Source: Silicimonas sp. (GTDB taxonomy: Bacteria; Pseudomonadota; Alphaproteobacteria; Rhodobacterales; Rhodobacteraceae). From it: a DNA stretch of 64,000 bases. Under the pieces are notes generated by a model. It worked only from the letters and a program-made list of their open reading frames with translations, was not told the origin of the DNA and ran no database searches. The translations under genes and the position numbers were made by a program. This document shows positions 1 to 9,300 of this stretch, one piece after another; within the stretch, counting starts at the first letter, position 1; every line of letters starts with the position of its first letter. The stretch is from the NCBI GenBank assembly GCA_022824315.1, contig JAJEAC010000039.1:1-64000 (forward strand). Reading direction: 5' to 3'.

Positions 1-378
1 ATTCGCCTTGATGTAGGTCTCGAAGGCCTCGGCCAGCGTCGGCACGCCGCGCGCCTCGGCCCGCTCTTCCGCCGGATCCTCGCCCCGCGCGACCTGCCCG
101 AGCATGTCGCGCGCCTTCCTGCGCGCCTCGTCGGGGCCGACCCGGCCGAAGCGCCCTATGACGACACGCTTGTTCGGCGCGTTCCGCCCGCCGTCGCCGG
201 AGCGGTAGTTGACGATGAAGGACTTGGTGCCGGAGGGCTGCACGCGGCAGCCGAAGCCGACCAGCCTGTCGTCCCATGCGATCCAGGCCTTGTCCTCGGG
301 CTCCAGGGCGTCCACGGTGCGCTTGGTCAGGGTGAGCTTCACCCGGGCCACGCGCTTGGCTGACTTGAGGTTTTCCAT
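1..378 (-). CDS. Tyrosine recombinase/integrase, N-terminal part (runs off left edge)
   Basis: The first 126 codons are visible; the 3' part lies outside the window. The protein begins MENLKSAKRVARVKLTLTKR and continues with a DUF4102-like arm-binding domain (WDDRLVGFGCRVQPSGTKSF, then the VVIGRFGRVGPDEARRKA stretch at about residues 70-90). It ends in the start of the SAM-like core-binding domain (GVPTLAEAFETYIKAN). The catalytic R-H-R-Y domain would lie off the edge, so activity cannot be judged. Integrases of this layout drive genomic islands and integrative elements. Debris of another mobile gene lies about 1.3 kb away, which supports a mobile-element boundary here. The start at 378 is the best ATG, but no strong ribosome binding site precedes it. 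I did not find a tRNA next to it. Confidence 0.85.
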   Translation of the reverse strand, partial: MENLKSAKRVARVKLTLTKRTVDALEPEDKAWIAWDDRLVGFGCRVQPSGTKSFIVNYRSGDGGRNAPNKRVVIGRFGRVGPDEARRKARDMLGQVARGEDPAEERAEARGVPTLAEAFETYIKAN

Positions 379-785
379 GATGAGCAGGCTATCCCGGAAC
401 GCGCGCATATGCAACACGGAAGTCAACACGCGGAATGCAAATGGAGGCTTTTCCGGTCCACCCCTGACGGAGATTGGCAGGATCGGAAAAGACGCAAGAT
501 CATGAAAATAAGGAACAAACACGCGAATGCGCCGTCAAGCGAAGACTGGAGCGGACAGCGTCGATATGATTGCGGAACAAATCAAGTGCAACACGAACCG
601 TTGCTTTCAGTTCAGGAACGGACTCCGCATGGGATTCGCGATCCCGGACTCAAATTCCCTTGGTGGGAGCGTCGATCTTGGCCGCAGCATGACAGCTCCC
701 GAAGCGTTGCCGGTCTTGTCGCTTGACCCCGGCCAAGCTATGCATGCTACGCTTCACCGAATGCGCAGAGATCCGGAGGAGCATC
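379..785. other. Gene-free stretch between integrase and VOC gene
   Basis: About 400 bases with no convincing gene on either strand. It should hold the promoters of the divergent integrase and VOC genes. I searched for a tRNA or an attachment-site core and saw none. Confidence 0.5.
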
Positions 786-1172
786 ATGACCCCGACACAA
801 CTCGAACACGTTAACCTGACCGTCAGTGATCCCAAGGCAACTGCCGCATGGATCGAACGGGTATTTGGCTGGAAAACCCGCTGGGAAGGGTCTGCATTGG
901 AGACCGGCTACACAGTGCATGTCGGGTCGGAAGACAGTTACGTTGCCCTGTTTGCCCACGGCGATGGAGTGTCCGAATCGAAGAGTTCAAGCTACACGAC
1001 AAAGGGCGGTCTCAACCATTGGGCTGTCGTGGTCGACGACCTTGACGCCACCGAAGAGCGTGTAAAGGCCGAGGGTTTCAATCCCGTCAATCACGCCGAC
1101 TACGTGCCTGGACGGCGCTTCTACTTCCACGACAATGACGGAATCGAGGTCGAGGTCGTCCAGTACAACTGA
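786..1172 (+). CDS. VOC family (glyoxalase/bleomycin-resistance fold) protein
   Basis: A 128-residue single-module VOC protein. It opens with MTPTQLEHVNLTVSDPKATA, the usual beta-alpha start with a metal-ligand His in LEHVNL. A second half begins at about residue 73 with GGLNHWAVVVDDLDA and ends YFHDNDGIEVEVVQYN, where the Glu residues near the C-terminus sit in the usual metal-binding place. Family members are metal-dependent lyases, dioxygenases or binding proteins; the substrate cannot be told. The start at 786 is favoured by an excellent GGAGGAG ribosome binding site just upstream, although the frame is open earlier. It stands alone between mobile-element remnants and may be a cargo gene. 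Confidence 0.8.
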   Translation: MTPTQLEHVNLTVSDPKATAAWIERVFGWKTRWEGSALETGYTVHVGSEDSYVALFAHGDGVSESKSSSYTTKGGLNHWAVVVDDLDATEERVKAEGFNPVNHADYVPGRRFYFHDNDGIEVEVVQYN

Positions 1173-1535
1173 CGATCCTGCAGCACGGCCAATTGCAGGC
1201 TTTGCTCGACTGCCTCCGCGATCTTGGCGTTTCGCGGACGTTGCAGGATGCCAGAAACCGACCAAGGGTCGTTGCTTCGACACTCAATTGCGGAGAAGTC
1301 CCGATCACGGCACTTCCGACGTGTCCTCCGACAGTCGCGTGCAGCATGGGACGGTCCAGGCAATGCTCTTGGATGAGTTCTGATGCAATGCGGCGCCAAG
1401 CCTACGCATTCGGGACCCTTGTGAAATCGCAGTCGCACTTTCGCGGTCCGCCGGAAGGTGCTGCGGCCCGTCCCTTCGGGTCGGCCGCAGAGTCGATCGG
1501 CAATAGGCACCACGCCCTCGCATCAGGAGCATCGA
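1173..1535. other. Gene-free stretch, probable mobile-element debris
   Basis: No open frame here looks like a protein. The stretch leads into the IS-like end described next. Confidence 0.4.
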
Positions 1536-1588
1536 TGTCAAGTCCAGTTCAAAACTGACCCATGAATCGCGTTCAAATTTGACCCACC
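1536..1588. mobile_element. Possible IS21-family terminal region (remnant)
   Basis: Two imperfect 16-base direct repeats lie at 1547-1562 (GTTCAAAACTGACCCA) and 1571-1586 (GTTCAAATTTGACCCA), 14 of 16 identical and 24 bases apart. They follow TGTCAAG at 1536. IS21-type elements carry several short repeats at their ends, often with this TCAA..TGACCC flavour. No istA/istB genes are present, so at most one end is left. This assignment is from memory of such ends and needs a database comparison. Confidence 0.35.
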
Positions 1589-1673
1589 TTTCGGCCTTTC
1601 CCTTTCCCAGCAGCATCTTCTCATCCGGGCATTCCGCTCCGGTGTTCGGGTTCCGCTGCAGGAGAAGAGGAAG

Positions 1674-2186
1674 ATGGGAACGCTTGGTCGAACCGACTGG
1701 CACGGACTGGTGGCGACGGCGCGCTCGCTGCCGCTCGACAGGGTTGCGACGGCGCTTGGCTGCCGCCGCGACGTGACGGACAAGGCGCGCTGGAAGCGGC
1801 CGGGGTCCGTCCTGAGCATCAACGGCGAGAAGTTCTTCGACCATCTGGCCGGGACGGGCGGCGGCGGGGCGATCAGCCTGGTGATGCACGCTCACGGTGG
1901 CGGCTTCCGCGACGCCGTCGCCTTTCTGTCGGAGCGCGGGCTTCGCTCCTGCAGCCCGCGCGGCCGGGACGGCGCGGCTCCTCCGATGATCCGGCGACGG
2001 CTCGAACTCCCGGCCCGGTCGCAGGCCCTGTGGCCCGAGGTGCGCGATCACCTTGTCACGGAACGCGGCATCGGCGGGATGCTGCTCCAGGTCTGCCGCG
2101 CCCGCAGGCTGGTCTACGCGGACCGTCGCAGGAACGCGGTGTTCGTCTCACGCGACGTCTCTGGCAAGGCGACCGGCGACAAGTAG
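1674..2186 (+). pseudogene. Truncated DUF3991/TOPRIM mobile-element protein
   Basis: A 170-codon frame whose first part matches the N-terminus of DUF3991/TOPRIM proteins carried by plasmids and integrative elements. It has a helical start (TDWHGLVATARSLPLDRVAT), then the paired segment WKRPGSVLSINGEKFFDHLA and the glycine-rich GTGGGGAISLVMHAHGGGF. Near the end, RRLVYADRRRNAVFVSRDVS is the usual lead-in to the TOPRIM nuclease/primase fold, but the frame stops at once (GKATGDK, stop). Full-length relatives go on for more than 100 residues, so this is a 5' fragment. It supports a decayed island at the left end of the window. The start at 1674 is the likely original one. Confidence 0.6.
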
Positions 2187-2650
2187 ATTGCCCGACACAT
2201 CCTTCGTTTCTCCACGGCCGGAATTTCGATTGAAGCCAGTATTCGGCCAGAGTGTGCATCTCGGAACGCAGCACGGTGAACTCTAGGTGGCAGATTGGGA
2301 GTTGCCCAAAGATCCGGGCGCCACTTAACGGAGGCACGCATGCTCACGCTGCGAGGACGGCGCCCCGACGCCGATCGCTCACGCGACCGATCTCCTCGAC
2401 AAAAAACAGCGAACGGCTCATCCCGGAATCCAATCCAGGCAATTGCACGAAGGCACCCAAGGGCACGGCGTGGCTTCCTGGCAAATTGTGATTCAGGCAC
2501 CTTCAGCATGCTGGAGGGGCAGTTCCAGCACTTGGTCCATGCCTGCCGCGAGGACGCCGCCCGTTCCCGGAAAGCCTGCGTGACTGCAACTGCAATGAGC
2601 TCCTGACGATTCGAATTGCCGGGGTCCTCGCCCGGACCTATAGCCGCACC
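2187..2650. other. Gene-free stretch upstream of the MATE gene
   Basis: About 460 bases with short frames only, none with recognisable protein features. It probably spans the right-hand boundary of the mobile debris and holds the MATE gene promoter. Confidence 0.4.
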
Positions 2651-4030
2651 ATGCCCGACTCATTCCACGCCGAGGGTCGTCCCAAACTGCGCGGGCAGGC
2701 GCGCGCGCTCATCCGTCTCGGCCTGCCCATTGTCGTGTCGCACCTGGCGCAAATGGCCATAGTCACGACCGACACGGTCATGATCGGATGGTACGACGTT
2801 CCGTCGCTCGCCGCGCTTTCCCTTTCAGGAGGCATTTGGTTCATCATCTTCATACTCGGCTCGGGCTTCGCCTGGGCAGTAATGCCCATCGTCGCTTCGG
2901 CAATCGCGCTGAACGACATGCGGGAGGTGCGCCGGGCAACCAGGATGGCAATGTGGCTGTCTGCCCTTTATGGCATAATTGTCACGCCGCTGTTCCTGTT
3001 CTTTGAGCCAATCTTCCTGGCCATGGGCCAAGACGCCCAAGTCGCCCACCTGTCCGGACAATACATGGTCTGGCTGGGCCTGGCCACGGCACCCGCGCTC
3101 CTCGTAACGACCCTGCGAAGCTATCTCTCGGCACTTGAGCGGCCAAATGTCTTCCTTGCTGTCGTCCTGTTCACCGGGCTTTTGAACGTGGTGCTGAACT
3201 ACGCGCTGATATTCGGCAATCTAGGCGCGCCGGAACTGGGCATCGCAGGCGCGGGAATCGCTTCGCTGATTGGAAACCTCGCCTCCTTAGTGCTGCTGGC
3301 CCATTTCTCGGCCCGGGTACGCCCGGACTACGCGCTCTTTCGCAACATCCACAAACCGGACCGCATCTTCCTCGGCCGAGTGTTCCGGCTCGGCTGGCCC
3401 ATCGGACTTACCAATTTTGCCGAGACCGGGCTGTTCGCGGCCTCAACGCTGATGATGGGCTGGATAGGCACGGTTGCGCTTGCGGCCCACGGAGTGGCAC
3501 TGCAGGTCGCAAGCCTCACCTTCATGATGCATCTCGGGCTGAGCCAGGCGATAACGGTTCGCGCAGGCCGCGCCTGGGGCATGGGCGACCGCGAACTGCT
3601 GAGAGTCGCAGGCCAGGCCGCAATGATCCTCTCCCTTGTAGCTTCCGCGACAACGATCGTGTTGTTTCTCACGCTGCCCGAATTCCTCATCGGGATCTTC
3701 ATCGACCCGCTGGACCCCGAAAGGCCCGCCATCCTGGCGGTCGGCGCATCGCTGCTTGCCGTGGCAGCCCTGTTCCAGTTCGTCGACTCCGGTCAGGTCA
3801 TGGCCCTCGGCATGCTGCGCGGCGTTCAGGACACCCGCGTACCAATGATCATTGCGGTCGTGAGCTATTGGCTTGTCGGCCTGCCGGTCAGCTATGTCTT
3901 CGGCTTTACGTTTCGGCTGGAAGGCGTGGGAATATGGCTCGGGCTTACGGTAGGTCTCGCCTGCGCGTGCCTGGCGATGCAATTCCGTTTCTGGACCCGC
4001 TACGCCGGTCCGGCAAGGATGGCGATTTGA
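2651..4030 (+). CDS. MATE family multidrug/toxin efflux transporter
   Basis: A 459-residue inner-membrane protein of the NorM-type MATE family, which exports cationic compounds in exchange for Na+ or H+. The two-lobed 12-helix pattern is visible. The first lobe starts with GLPIVVSHLAQMAIVTTDTV, including the family-typical TTDTVMIG stretch. The second starts at about residue 245 with LGWPIGLTNFAETGLF. The length is normal. The gene stands alone, is convergent with phaR, and is preceded by mobile debris. No strong ribosome binding site is seen before the chosen ATG, but the protein aligns naturally from there. Confidence 0.9.
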   Translation: MPDSFHAEGRPKLRGQARALIRLGLPIVVSHLAQMAIVTTDTVMIGWYDVPSLAALSLSGGIWFIIFILGSGFAWAVMPIVASAIALNDMREVRRATRMAMWLSALYGIIVTPLFLFFEPIFLAMGQDAQVAHLSGQYMVWLGLATAPALLVTTLRSYLSALERPNVFLAVVLFTGLLNVVLNYALIFGNLGAPELGIAGAGIASLIGNLASLVLLAHFSARVRPDYALFRNIHKPDRIFLGRVFRLGWPIGLTNFAETGLFAASTLMMGWIGTVALAAHGVALQVASLTFMMHLGLSQAITVRAGRAWGMGDRELLRVAGQAAMILSLVASATTIVLFLTLPEFLIGIFIDPLDPERPAILAVGASLLAVAALFQFVDSGQVMALGMLRGVQDTRVPMIIAVVSYWLVGLPVSYVFGFTFRLEGVGIWLGLTVGLACACLAMQFRFWTRYAGPARMAI

Positions 4031-4169
4031 GAGCGTTTTTTCCGGTCTACCCACACGACCAATCCCTGAAGACCGGCGGAAAGCCAACCTTGCCACGCAG
4101 GCAATCCTCCGGTCGCGAACCGGGGCACGCACATCTATGGCTGGGGGACGGGTAGGCGCCCATGCCCGC

Positions 4170-4718
4170 CTATTGACGGCCCATCTTTTCCAGTTGCTCC
4201 TGAACGGCGGCGAGTTGGGTCCGGATCTCGTCGAGTTCCTCGGAGGCCCCGTCTCCTTTGCCATCGCCGTCGGGCGTGTCCGGATGACCCGGCCCGAACG
4301 TGCCGGTCATGGCCCTGATGAACGCTTCCTGCTGCGCCTTCATCGCCTCGAACCCAGGCATTGCGGACAACGGATTGGTCATGCTCTCCATGACCTGCGA
4401 CTGCCCCTCGCGCAACATCTCGAAGCTCATGGAGAGAAACTGCGGAACAACGGAATGCGCCTGGCTGGTATAGGATCGGACAAGGTCCGTCAGAACGTCC
4501 ATCGGCAGGACATTCTCGCCCCGGCTCTCGTGCTCGGCAATGATCTGCAGGAGATACTGCCTCGTCACGTCAACGCCGCTCTTCAGGTCCACGATCTGAA
4601 CGTCGCGGCCCTCGCGGATGAACCGCGCGATGTCGTCCAACGTCACGTAGTCCGAAGTCTCCGTATTGTAGAGCCGTCGGCTGGCATATCTCTTGATCTG
4701 CAGTTTCTCTCCTGACAT
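4170..4718 (-). CDS. phaR: Polyhydroxyalkanoate synthesis regulator PhaR
   Basis: 182 residues. The N-terminus carries the PHB/PHA accumulation regulator DNA-binding domain (KRYASRRLYNTETSDYVTL at about residues 8-26). A PHB-binding domain follows (TRQYLLQIIAEHESRGEN, DLVRSYTSQ, PQFLSMSFEMLREGQ) and then a charged tail with a short coiled coil (LAAVQEQLEKM). PhaR represses phasin and PHA genes and is released by binding polymer granules. The frame is open upstream to 4775, but the ATG at 4718 has a GGGAG ribosome binding site and begins exactly where the family does (MSGEKLQIKRY). No phaC, phaP or phaZ lies nearby, so it acts in trans. Confidence 0.93.
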   Translation of the reverse strand: MSGEKLQIKRYASRRLYNTETSDYVTLDDIARFIREGRDVQIVDLKSGVDVTRQYLLQIIAEHESRGENVLPMDVLTDLVRSYTSQAHSVVPQFLSMSFEMLREGQSQVMESMTNPLSAMPGFEAMKAQQEAFIRAMTGTFGPGHPDTPDGDGKGDGASEELDEIRTQLAAVQEQLEKMGRQ

Positions 4719-4792
4719 CGAAGTCTCCCGGAATTTCGCCGCATTGCAGCTTACGACTGAATTCTCCGACGTCAAAGCGCTTTTGCGCGGCG

Positions 4793-5731
4793 TTACGGAG
4801 CCAGAAACCCGGGGCCGGCTTCCGCGAGGAGCACCTCGGCAAGGTCGCGGCCAAGCGCAGGACCATTTTCAACCGGACCCGTCCGCGTTCCGGCATGAGC
4901 CTCGCTTCCATCGGGGCGCAAGATCTCCCCGGCCAGTCGCAGCCTTCCGTCCCGGACCTCCCCGTATCCAGCAATCGGTGTCCGGCAGGATCCGTCGAGG
5001 CGAGCCAGAAACGCACGTTCCGCCTTCATCCTGGCCTCGGTGTCAGGGTGTCGAACGGCATCGATGAGTTGCGCCACGTCGCTGTCGTCCTCCCGCCTCT
5101 CGACGCAGATGACGCCCTGCCCGACCGCAGGCAGCATGTCATGGACATCCATCGGCACCACCCGGGCGCATCCGGCAAGCCCCAGCCGCCTCAGCCCTGC
5201 CATCGCCAGCAGCGTGCCGTGCGCCACGCCACTCTCCAGCTTCCGGAGCCTGGTCTGAACATTACCCCTGAACTCGACAACATTGAGGTCCGGACGGAGG
5301 CGCAGGACTTGAGCGCGGCGTCTCAGGCTTGACGTCCCCAAGGTTGACCCCTCCGGCATGTCACCCAAGGCGCAGCCGGAGAGCGACAGGAATGCGTCTC
5401 GAACGTCCTCGCTCTGCAGGCAGGCGTCGATCACCAGCCCCTCGGGCTGAACGACCGGCACATCCTTCATCGAATGCACGGCGCAATCGACCCGGCCCTC
5501 CAGCAGCGCCTCCTCGATTTCCTTGGTGAACAGGCCCTTGCCGCCGAATGCACGCAACGGCTGGTCGGTCACGCGATCCCCCGTCGTCCTGATCACGACG
5601 ATCTCGAACGCGTCCGGCTCGAGACCGAGCGCCGTGGTCAGGAGGTTGCGCACCTCGTTGGCCTGTGCCAGCGCAAGCGGAGTGCCGCGAGTGCCGATGC
5701 GGCACGGATGTCCACGATCCGGCATCATCAT
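4793..5731 (-). CDS. hemC: Porphobilinogen deaminase (hydroxymethylbilane synthase)
   Basis: 312 residues. It joins four porphobilinogen units into hydroxymethylbilane in tetrapyrrole synthesis. The family start is clear ([18 protein letters not shown]), as are [15 protein letters not shown] and VHSMKDVP in domain 1, [10 protein letters not shown] in domain 2, and the cofactor-attachment cysteine in [15 protein letters not shown] (about residue 245). Three ATG codons in a row (5731, 5728, 5725) could each start it. The frame runs further upstream, but nothing there looks like HemC. It is divergent from hemE with 91 bases between the starts, so the two heme genes share a control region. Confidence 0.95.
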   Translation of the reverse strand: MMMPDRGHPCRIGTRGTPLALAQANEVRNLLTTALGLEPDAFEIVVIRTTGDRVTDQPLRAFGGKGLFTKEIEEALLEGRVDCAVHSMKDVPVVQPEGLVIDACLQSEDVRDAFLSLSGCALGDMPEGSTLGTSSLRRRAQVLRLRPDLNVVEFRGNVQTRLRKLESGVAHGTLLAMAGLRRLGLAGCARVVPMDVHDMLPAVGQGVICVERREDDSDVAQLIDAVRHPDTEARMKAERAFLARLDGSCRTPIAGYGEVRDGRLRLAGEILRPDGSEAHAGTRTGPVENGPALGRDLAEVLLAEAGPGFLAP

Positions 5732-5822
5732 GCGCAGGGGTCTAATCGCCACTGCGGTGCAAGACAATGGAAGACAATGCGTTCTATTGACAAGTCCTGA
5801 ACCTGACAGCAGAGGCGGAACC
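5732..5822. promoter_or_regulatory. hemC/hemE divergent control region with a short tandem repeat
   Basis: 91 bases separate the two heme gene starts, so both promoters must lie here or overlap the genes. A perfect 9-base tandem repeat AAGACAATG occurs at 5761-5769 and 5771-5779, a ten-base period close to one helical turn. TTGACA appears at 5787-5792 on the plus strand, but a matching -10 is not convincing. The regulator is unknown. Confidence 0.35.
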
Positions 5823-6854
5823 ATGACCAAGAAACTATTGCGCACACTGGCGGGTGAACGGACCGACGCTCCGCCTGTCTGGATGATGCGCCAGGCAGGA
5901 CGCCACCTGCCTGAATACAGGGAGACGCGCGCGCGGGCGGGAGACTTCCTTGCCCTCTGCTACACGCCCGAACTTGCCGCCGAGGTGACGCTTCAGCCGG
6001 TTCGCCGCTACGATCTTGATGCGGCGATTCTCTTTGCCGACATCCTCCTTATCCCGGACGCCCTTGGCCTCGACGTCCGGTTTGTCCAAGGCAACGGCCC
6101 GAAACTCTCGACCGTGACCACGCGCGCCGACCTCGACGCCCTGCGGGCCCCGAATGCCATCCACGACCATCTCGCGCCGGTCTATGACACTCTCCGCATC
6201 GTTTCGGACACGCTGCCATCGAAGGCCGCGCTCATTGGCTTCGCCGGCGCTCCGTGGACGGTCGCCACCTACATGATTGCCGGAAGGGGTACGCCCGGGC
6301 AGGGTCCTGCACACGCACTCAAGGCGGAACGCCCTGGCTTGTTCGACGCCCTGATCGAACACCTGACGGAGGCCACGATCGCCTATCTTTCCGCCCAGAT
6401 CGAGGCGGGCGCTGACGTCGTAAAGCTGTTCGACAGCTGGGCCGGATCGCTCGGGGACAAGGACTTCGAGAACTATGCCGTCGAACCCACCCGCCGGATT
6501 ACGGAGGCCCTGAAGTCCCGCCATCCGGACACGCCGGTCATTGCTTTCCCGCGCGAGGCGGGAAAGCGCTACGAGGGGTTTGCCCGGCGCACGGGCGCGG
6601 ACTGCGTGGCACTCGACAACTCGGTCGATCCCGTCTGGGCGGCCCGCGAGGTTCAGAAGGATGGTCCGGTTCAGGGAAATCTGGCGCCTCACCTCCTGGT
6701 CGCCGGAGGAGACGCACTCGTTCGCGAGACCCTTATGATCCTGGAAGCCTTCAAGGCCGGCCCGCACGTCTTCAATCTCGGCCACGGAATCACGCCGGAT
6801 GCGCACCCGGACAATGTTCATCTCATGATCGATACGGTCCGCAATCGGATGTAG
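5823..6854 (+). CDS. hemE: Uroporphyrinogen decarboxylase
   Basis: 343 residues. It removes four carboxyl groups from uroporphyrinogen III to give coproporphyrinogen III in the cytosol. The hallmark [15 protein letters not shown] is at about residues 19-33. [16 protein letters not shown] and the catalytic-cleft Asp in [17 protein letters not shown] are present, and the C-terminal [20 protein letters not shown] is intact. The start at 5823 has a GAGGCGGA ribosome binding site. The upstream open frame overlaps hemC and is not part of the protein. It is divergent from hemC and convergent with clpA. Confidence 0.96.
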   Translation: MTKKLLRTLAGERTDAPPVWMMRQAGRHLPEYRETRARAGDFLALCYTPELAAEVTLQPVRRYDLDAAILFADILLIPDALGLDVRFVQGNGPKLSTVTTRADLDALRAPNAIHDHLAPVYDTLRIVSDTLPSKAALIGFAGAPWTVATYMIAGRGTPGQGPAHALKAERPGLFDALIEHLTEATIAYLSAQIEAGADVVKLFDSWAGSLGDKDFENYAVEPTRRITEALKSRHPDTPVIAFPREAGKRYEGFARRTGADCVALDNSVDPVWAAREVQKDGPVQGNLAPHLLVAGGDALVRETLMILEAFKAGPHVFNLGHGITPDAHPDNVHLMIDTVRNRM

Positions 6855-6906
6855 GTCCCCGAACTTGCCGCGCGTGATTCGGGAATGAGCACAGCCGAAT
6901 CCGGCA

Positions 6907-6923
6907 CTTTCCGTCAGGGAAAG
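6907..6923. terminator. Short hairpin between convergent hemE and clpA
   Basis: CTTTCC at 6907-6912 pairs perfectly with GGAAAG at 6918-6923 across the loop GTCAG. It lies in the gap between two convergent genes and could serve both. No T-run follows, so its role as an intrinsic terminator is only likely. Confidence 0.35.
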
Positions 6924-6972
6924 CGGCTGGCCTCGTTGAACACGCGCTCCGCAAGTGGGGCCGCGCCGGGCC

Positions 6973-9300
6973 TCATTCCGCAGTCAGCAGCGGCGGCTTC
7001 TTCCTCGAAGACAGCCGCTTGGTCTTGCGCTCGATCCTGAGATCAAGCTCACCGCCCTTGACGCCAACCCTGACAATGCCGCCCTTGGCGAGCTTGCCGA
7101 ACAGCAGTTCCTCGGCCAGTGGCTTCTTGATCTCCTCCTGGATGACCCGCGCAAGTGGCCGGGCACCCATCTTGTCGTCATAACCCTTGTTCGCCAGCCA
7201 TTCGGCTGCCCGCCGCGTCAACTCGATGTGAACGCCGCGATCCATCAGCTGCGCCTCAAGCTGAAGAACGAACTTCTCGACAACCTGCAGGATTACCTCC
7301 GCCGGCAGCGCGGCGAATGTAATCACGGCGTCAAGCCGGTTCCGGAACTCGGGCGTGAACATCCGCTCGATCGCTTCGGTGTCCTCGCCCTCGCGACGGT
7401 CGCGGCCAAATCCCACGGCGGCCCGCGCCATGTCCGACGCGCCTGCATTCGAGGTCATGATCAGGACCACGTTCCGGAAATTCACGGCCCGGCCGTTGTG
7501 ATCGGTCAGCTTCCCGTGGTCCATCACCTGGAGCAGGATGTTGAACACGTCCGGATGCGCTTTCTCGATCTCGTCCAGGAGAAGGACGCAATGCGGATGC
7601 TGGTCGACGCCGTCGGTCAGCAGTCCGCCCTGGTCAAAACCGACATAGCCCGGAGGCGCGCCGATCAGCCGGCTGACCGCATGCTTCTCCATGTATTCCG
7701 ACATGTCGAAGCGAAGCAGTTCAACGCCCAGCACGTCCGCGAGCTGGCGCGCCACTTCCGTCTTTCCGACGCCCGTCGGACCCGCGAACAGGTAGTTGCC
7801 TATCGGCTTTTCCTGTTCACGAAGCCCCGCGCGGCTGAGCTTGATGGCCGAGGCAAGGGCCTCGATGGCACGCTCCTGCCCGAACACCACGCGCTTCAGT
7901 GACGCTTCGAGATCCTTCAGGATGGTGGCGTCGTCCTTGGACACGTTCTTCGGCGGGATGCGCGCGATCTTGGCCACGACCGTCTCGATCTGGGGGACGT
8001 CGATGGTCTTCCTGCGTTTCTTGATCTCCACGAGGCGTTGCGCGGCGCCGGCCTCGTCGATCACGTCAATGGCCTTGTCGGGCAACCTCCGGTCATTGAT
8101 GTAGCGCGCCGACAACTCGACCGCTGTCCGCACGGCATCGTCCGTGTACCTGACAGCGTGGTGGTCCTCGAAATACGGCTTGAGCCCGAGGAGAATCTGA
8201 ATCGAGTCGTCGACCGACGGTTCGACCACGTCGATCTTCTGGAACCGGCGGGACAACGCCCGGTCCTTTTCGAATTGCTGGCGATACTCCTTGTATGTGG
8301 TGGATCCCATGCAGCGCAGCCGACCGCCCTGCAACGCGGGCTTCAGCAGGTTGGATGCGTCCATGGCGCCGCCCGACGTCGCGCCTGCGCCGATCACGGC
8401 GTGAATCTCGTCGATGAACAGAATCGCGTCGGGGTGATCCTCGAGTTCCTGCACGACGGCCTTCAGCCGCTCCTCGAAATCTCCCCGATAGCGCGTACCC
8501 GCCAGCAGCGCGCCCATGTCCAGCGAGTATATCGTGGCCCCATGCAGCACTTCCGGCGTGGTCTTCTCGACGATCTTCTTGGCCAGGCCTTCCGCGATCG
8601 CCGTCTTTCCGACCCCCGGATCGCCGACCAGCAGAGGATTGTTCTTCCGACGCCGACACAGCACCTGAACGCAGCGCTCCGCCTCGTGTTCCCGTCCGAT
8701 AAGCGGATCGACATCACCGTTGGTCGCCTTCGCATTCAGGTCCACGCAGAATTTCGCAAGCGCCGATTCCTTGTTGTCCTCTTCCTCGGCCTGCCGAACC
8801 TCGTGATCTTCCTCAACCTCGCTTGCGCCCGTCACCGACCGCGTCTCGCCAAAGGCTGGATCCTTGGCCACGCCGTGGGCAATGAAGTTCACCGCGTCGT
8901 AGCGCGTCATGTCCTGGGCTTGCAGAAAGTAGGCGGCGTTCGACTCGCGCTCCGCGAATATCGCCACCAGCACGTTTGCCCCGGTCACTTCGGTCCGCCC
9001 GCTAGACTGAACGTGGATGGCGGCCCTCTGAATCACGCGCTGGAATGCTGCAGTCGGCACGGCCTCTGATCCATCGATCCCGGTGACAAGCGACGAAAGA
9101 TCGTCCTCGATGAACTGCTTCAGGGTTCTCTGCAAGTCATCAAGGTCGACCGAACAGGCCTTCATCACCCGCGCGGCGTCCGGTTCATCGATCAGTGCGA
9201 GAAGCAGGTGCTCGAGGGTGGCAAGTTCATGGCGGCGGGAATTGGCAATGGCCAGCGCCGCGTGAATCGCGCTTTCCAGCGTATTCGAGAAACTTGGCAC
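6973..9300 (-). CDS. clpA: ATP-dependent Clp protease ATP-binding subunit ClpA
   Basis: 775 residues, the usual ClpA length. Two Clp-N repeats fill about residues 1-145 (FSNTLESAIHAALAIANSRR). The first AAA module has Walker A GDPGVGKTAIAEG (about 226-238), Walker B AILFIDEIH and the pore region. The second has GPTGVGKTEVARQ, VLLLDEIEKAHPDV and the arginine-finger region RNRLD. ClpA unfolds substrates and feeds them to ClpP. The start is GTG at 9300 with a GAGGAG ribosome binding site upstream. The adaptor gene clpS, usually directly upstream in alphaproteobacteria, is not present in the 700 bases before this gene. Confidence 0.96.
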   Translation of the reverse strand: MPSFSNTLESAIHAALAIANSRRHELATLEHLLLALIDEPDAARVMKACSVDLDDLQRTLKQFIEDDLSSLVTGIDGSEAVPTAAFQRVIQRAAIHVQSSGRTEVTGANVLVAIFAERESNAAYFLQAQDMTRYDAVNFIAHGVAKDPAFGETRSVTGASEVEEDHEVRQAEEEDNKESALAKFCVDLNAKATNGDVDPLIGREHEAERCVQVLCRRRKNNPLLVGDPGVGKTAIAEGLAKKIVEKTTPEVLHGATIYSLDMGALLAGTRYRGDFEERLKAVVQELEDHPDAILFIDEIHAVIGAGATSGGAMDASNLLKPALQGGRLRCMGSTTYKEYRQQFEKDRALSRRFQKIDVVEPSVDDSIQILLGLKPYFEDHHAVRYTDDAVRTAVELSARYINDRRLPDKAIDVIDEAGAAQRLVEIKKRRKTIDVPQIETVVAKIARIPPKNVSKDDATILKDLEASLKRVVFGQERAIEALASAIKLSRAGLREQEKPIGNYLFAGPTGVGKTEVARQLADVLGVELLRFDMSEYMEKHAVSRLIGAPPGYVGFDQGGLLTDGVDQHPHCVLLLDEIEKAHPDVFNILLQVMDHGKLTDHNGRAVNFRNVVLIMTSNAGASDMARAAVGFGRDRREGEDTEAIERMFTPEFRNRLDAVITFAALPAEVILQVVEKFVLQLEAQLMDRGVHIELTRRAAEWLANKGYDDKMGARPLARVIQEEIKKPLAEELLFGKLAKGGIVRVGVKGGELDLRIERKTKRLSSRKKPPLLTAE

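Noticed and set aside
379-785. tRNA or attachment site next to the integrase
   Set aside because: No cloverleaf or T-loop consensus could be found by eye on either strand.
4153-4172. TAGGCG/CGCCTA hairpin at the end of phaR as a terminator
   Set aside because: It overlaps the phaR stop codon, is only six pairs long and has no T-run.
5732-5845. Longer hemC start at 5845
   Set aside because: The extension runs across the hemE promoter and into its start and has no likeness to HemC.
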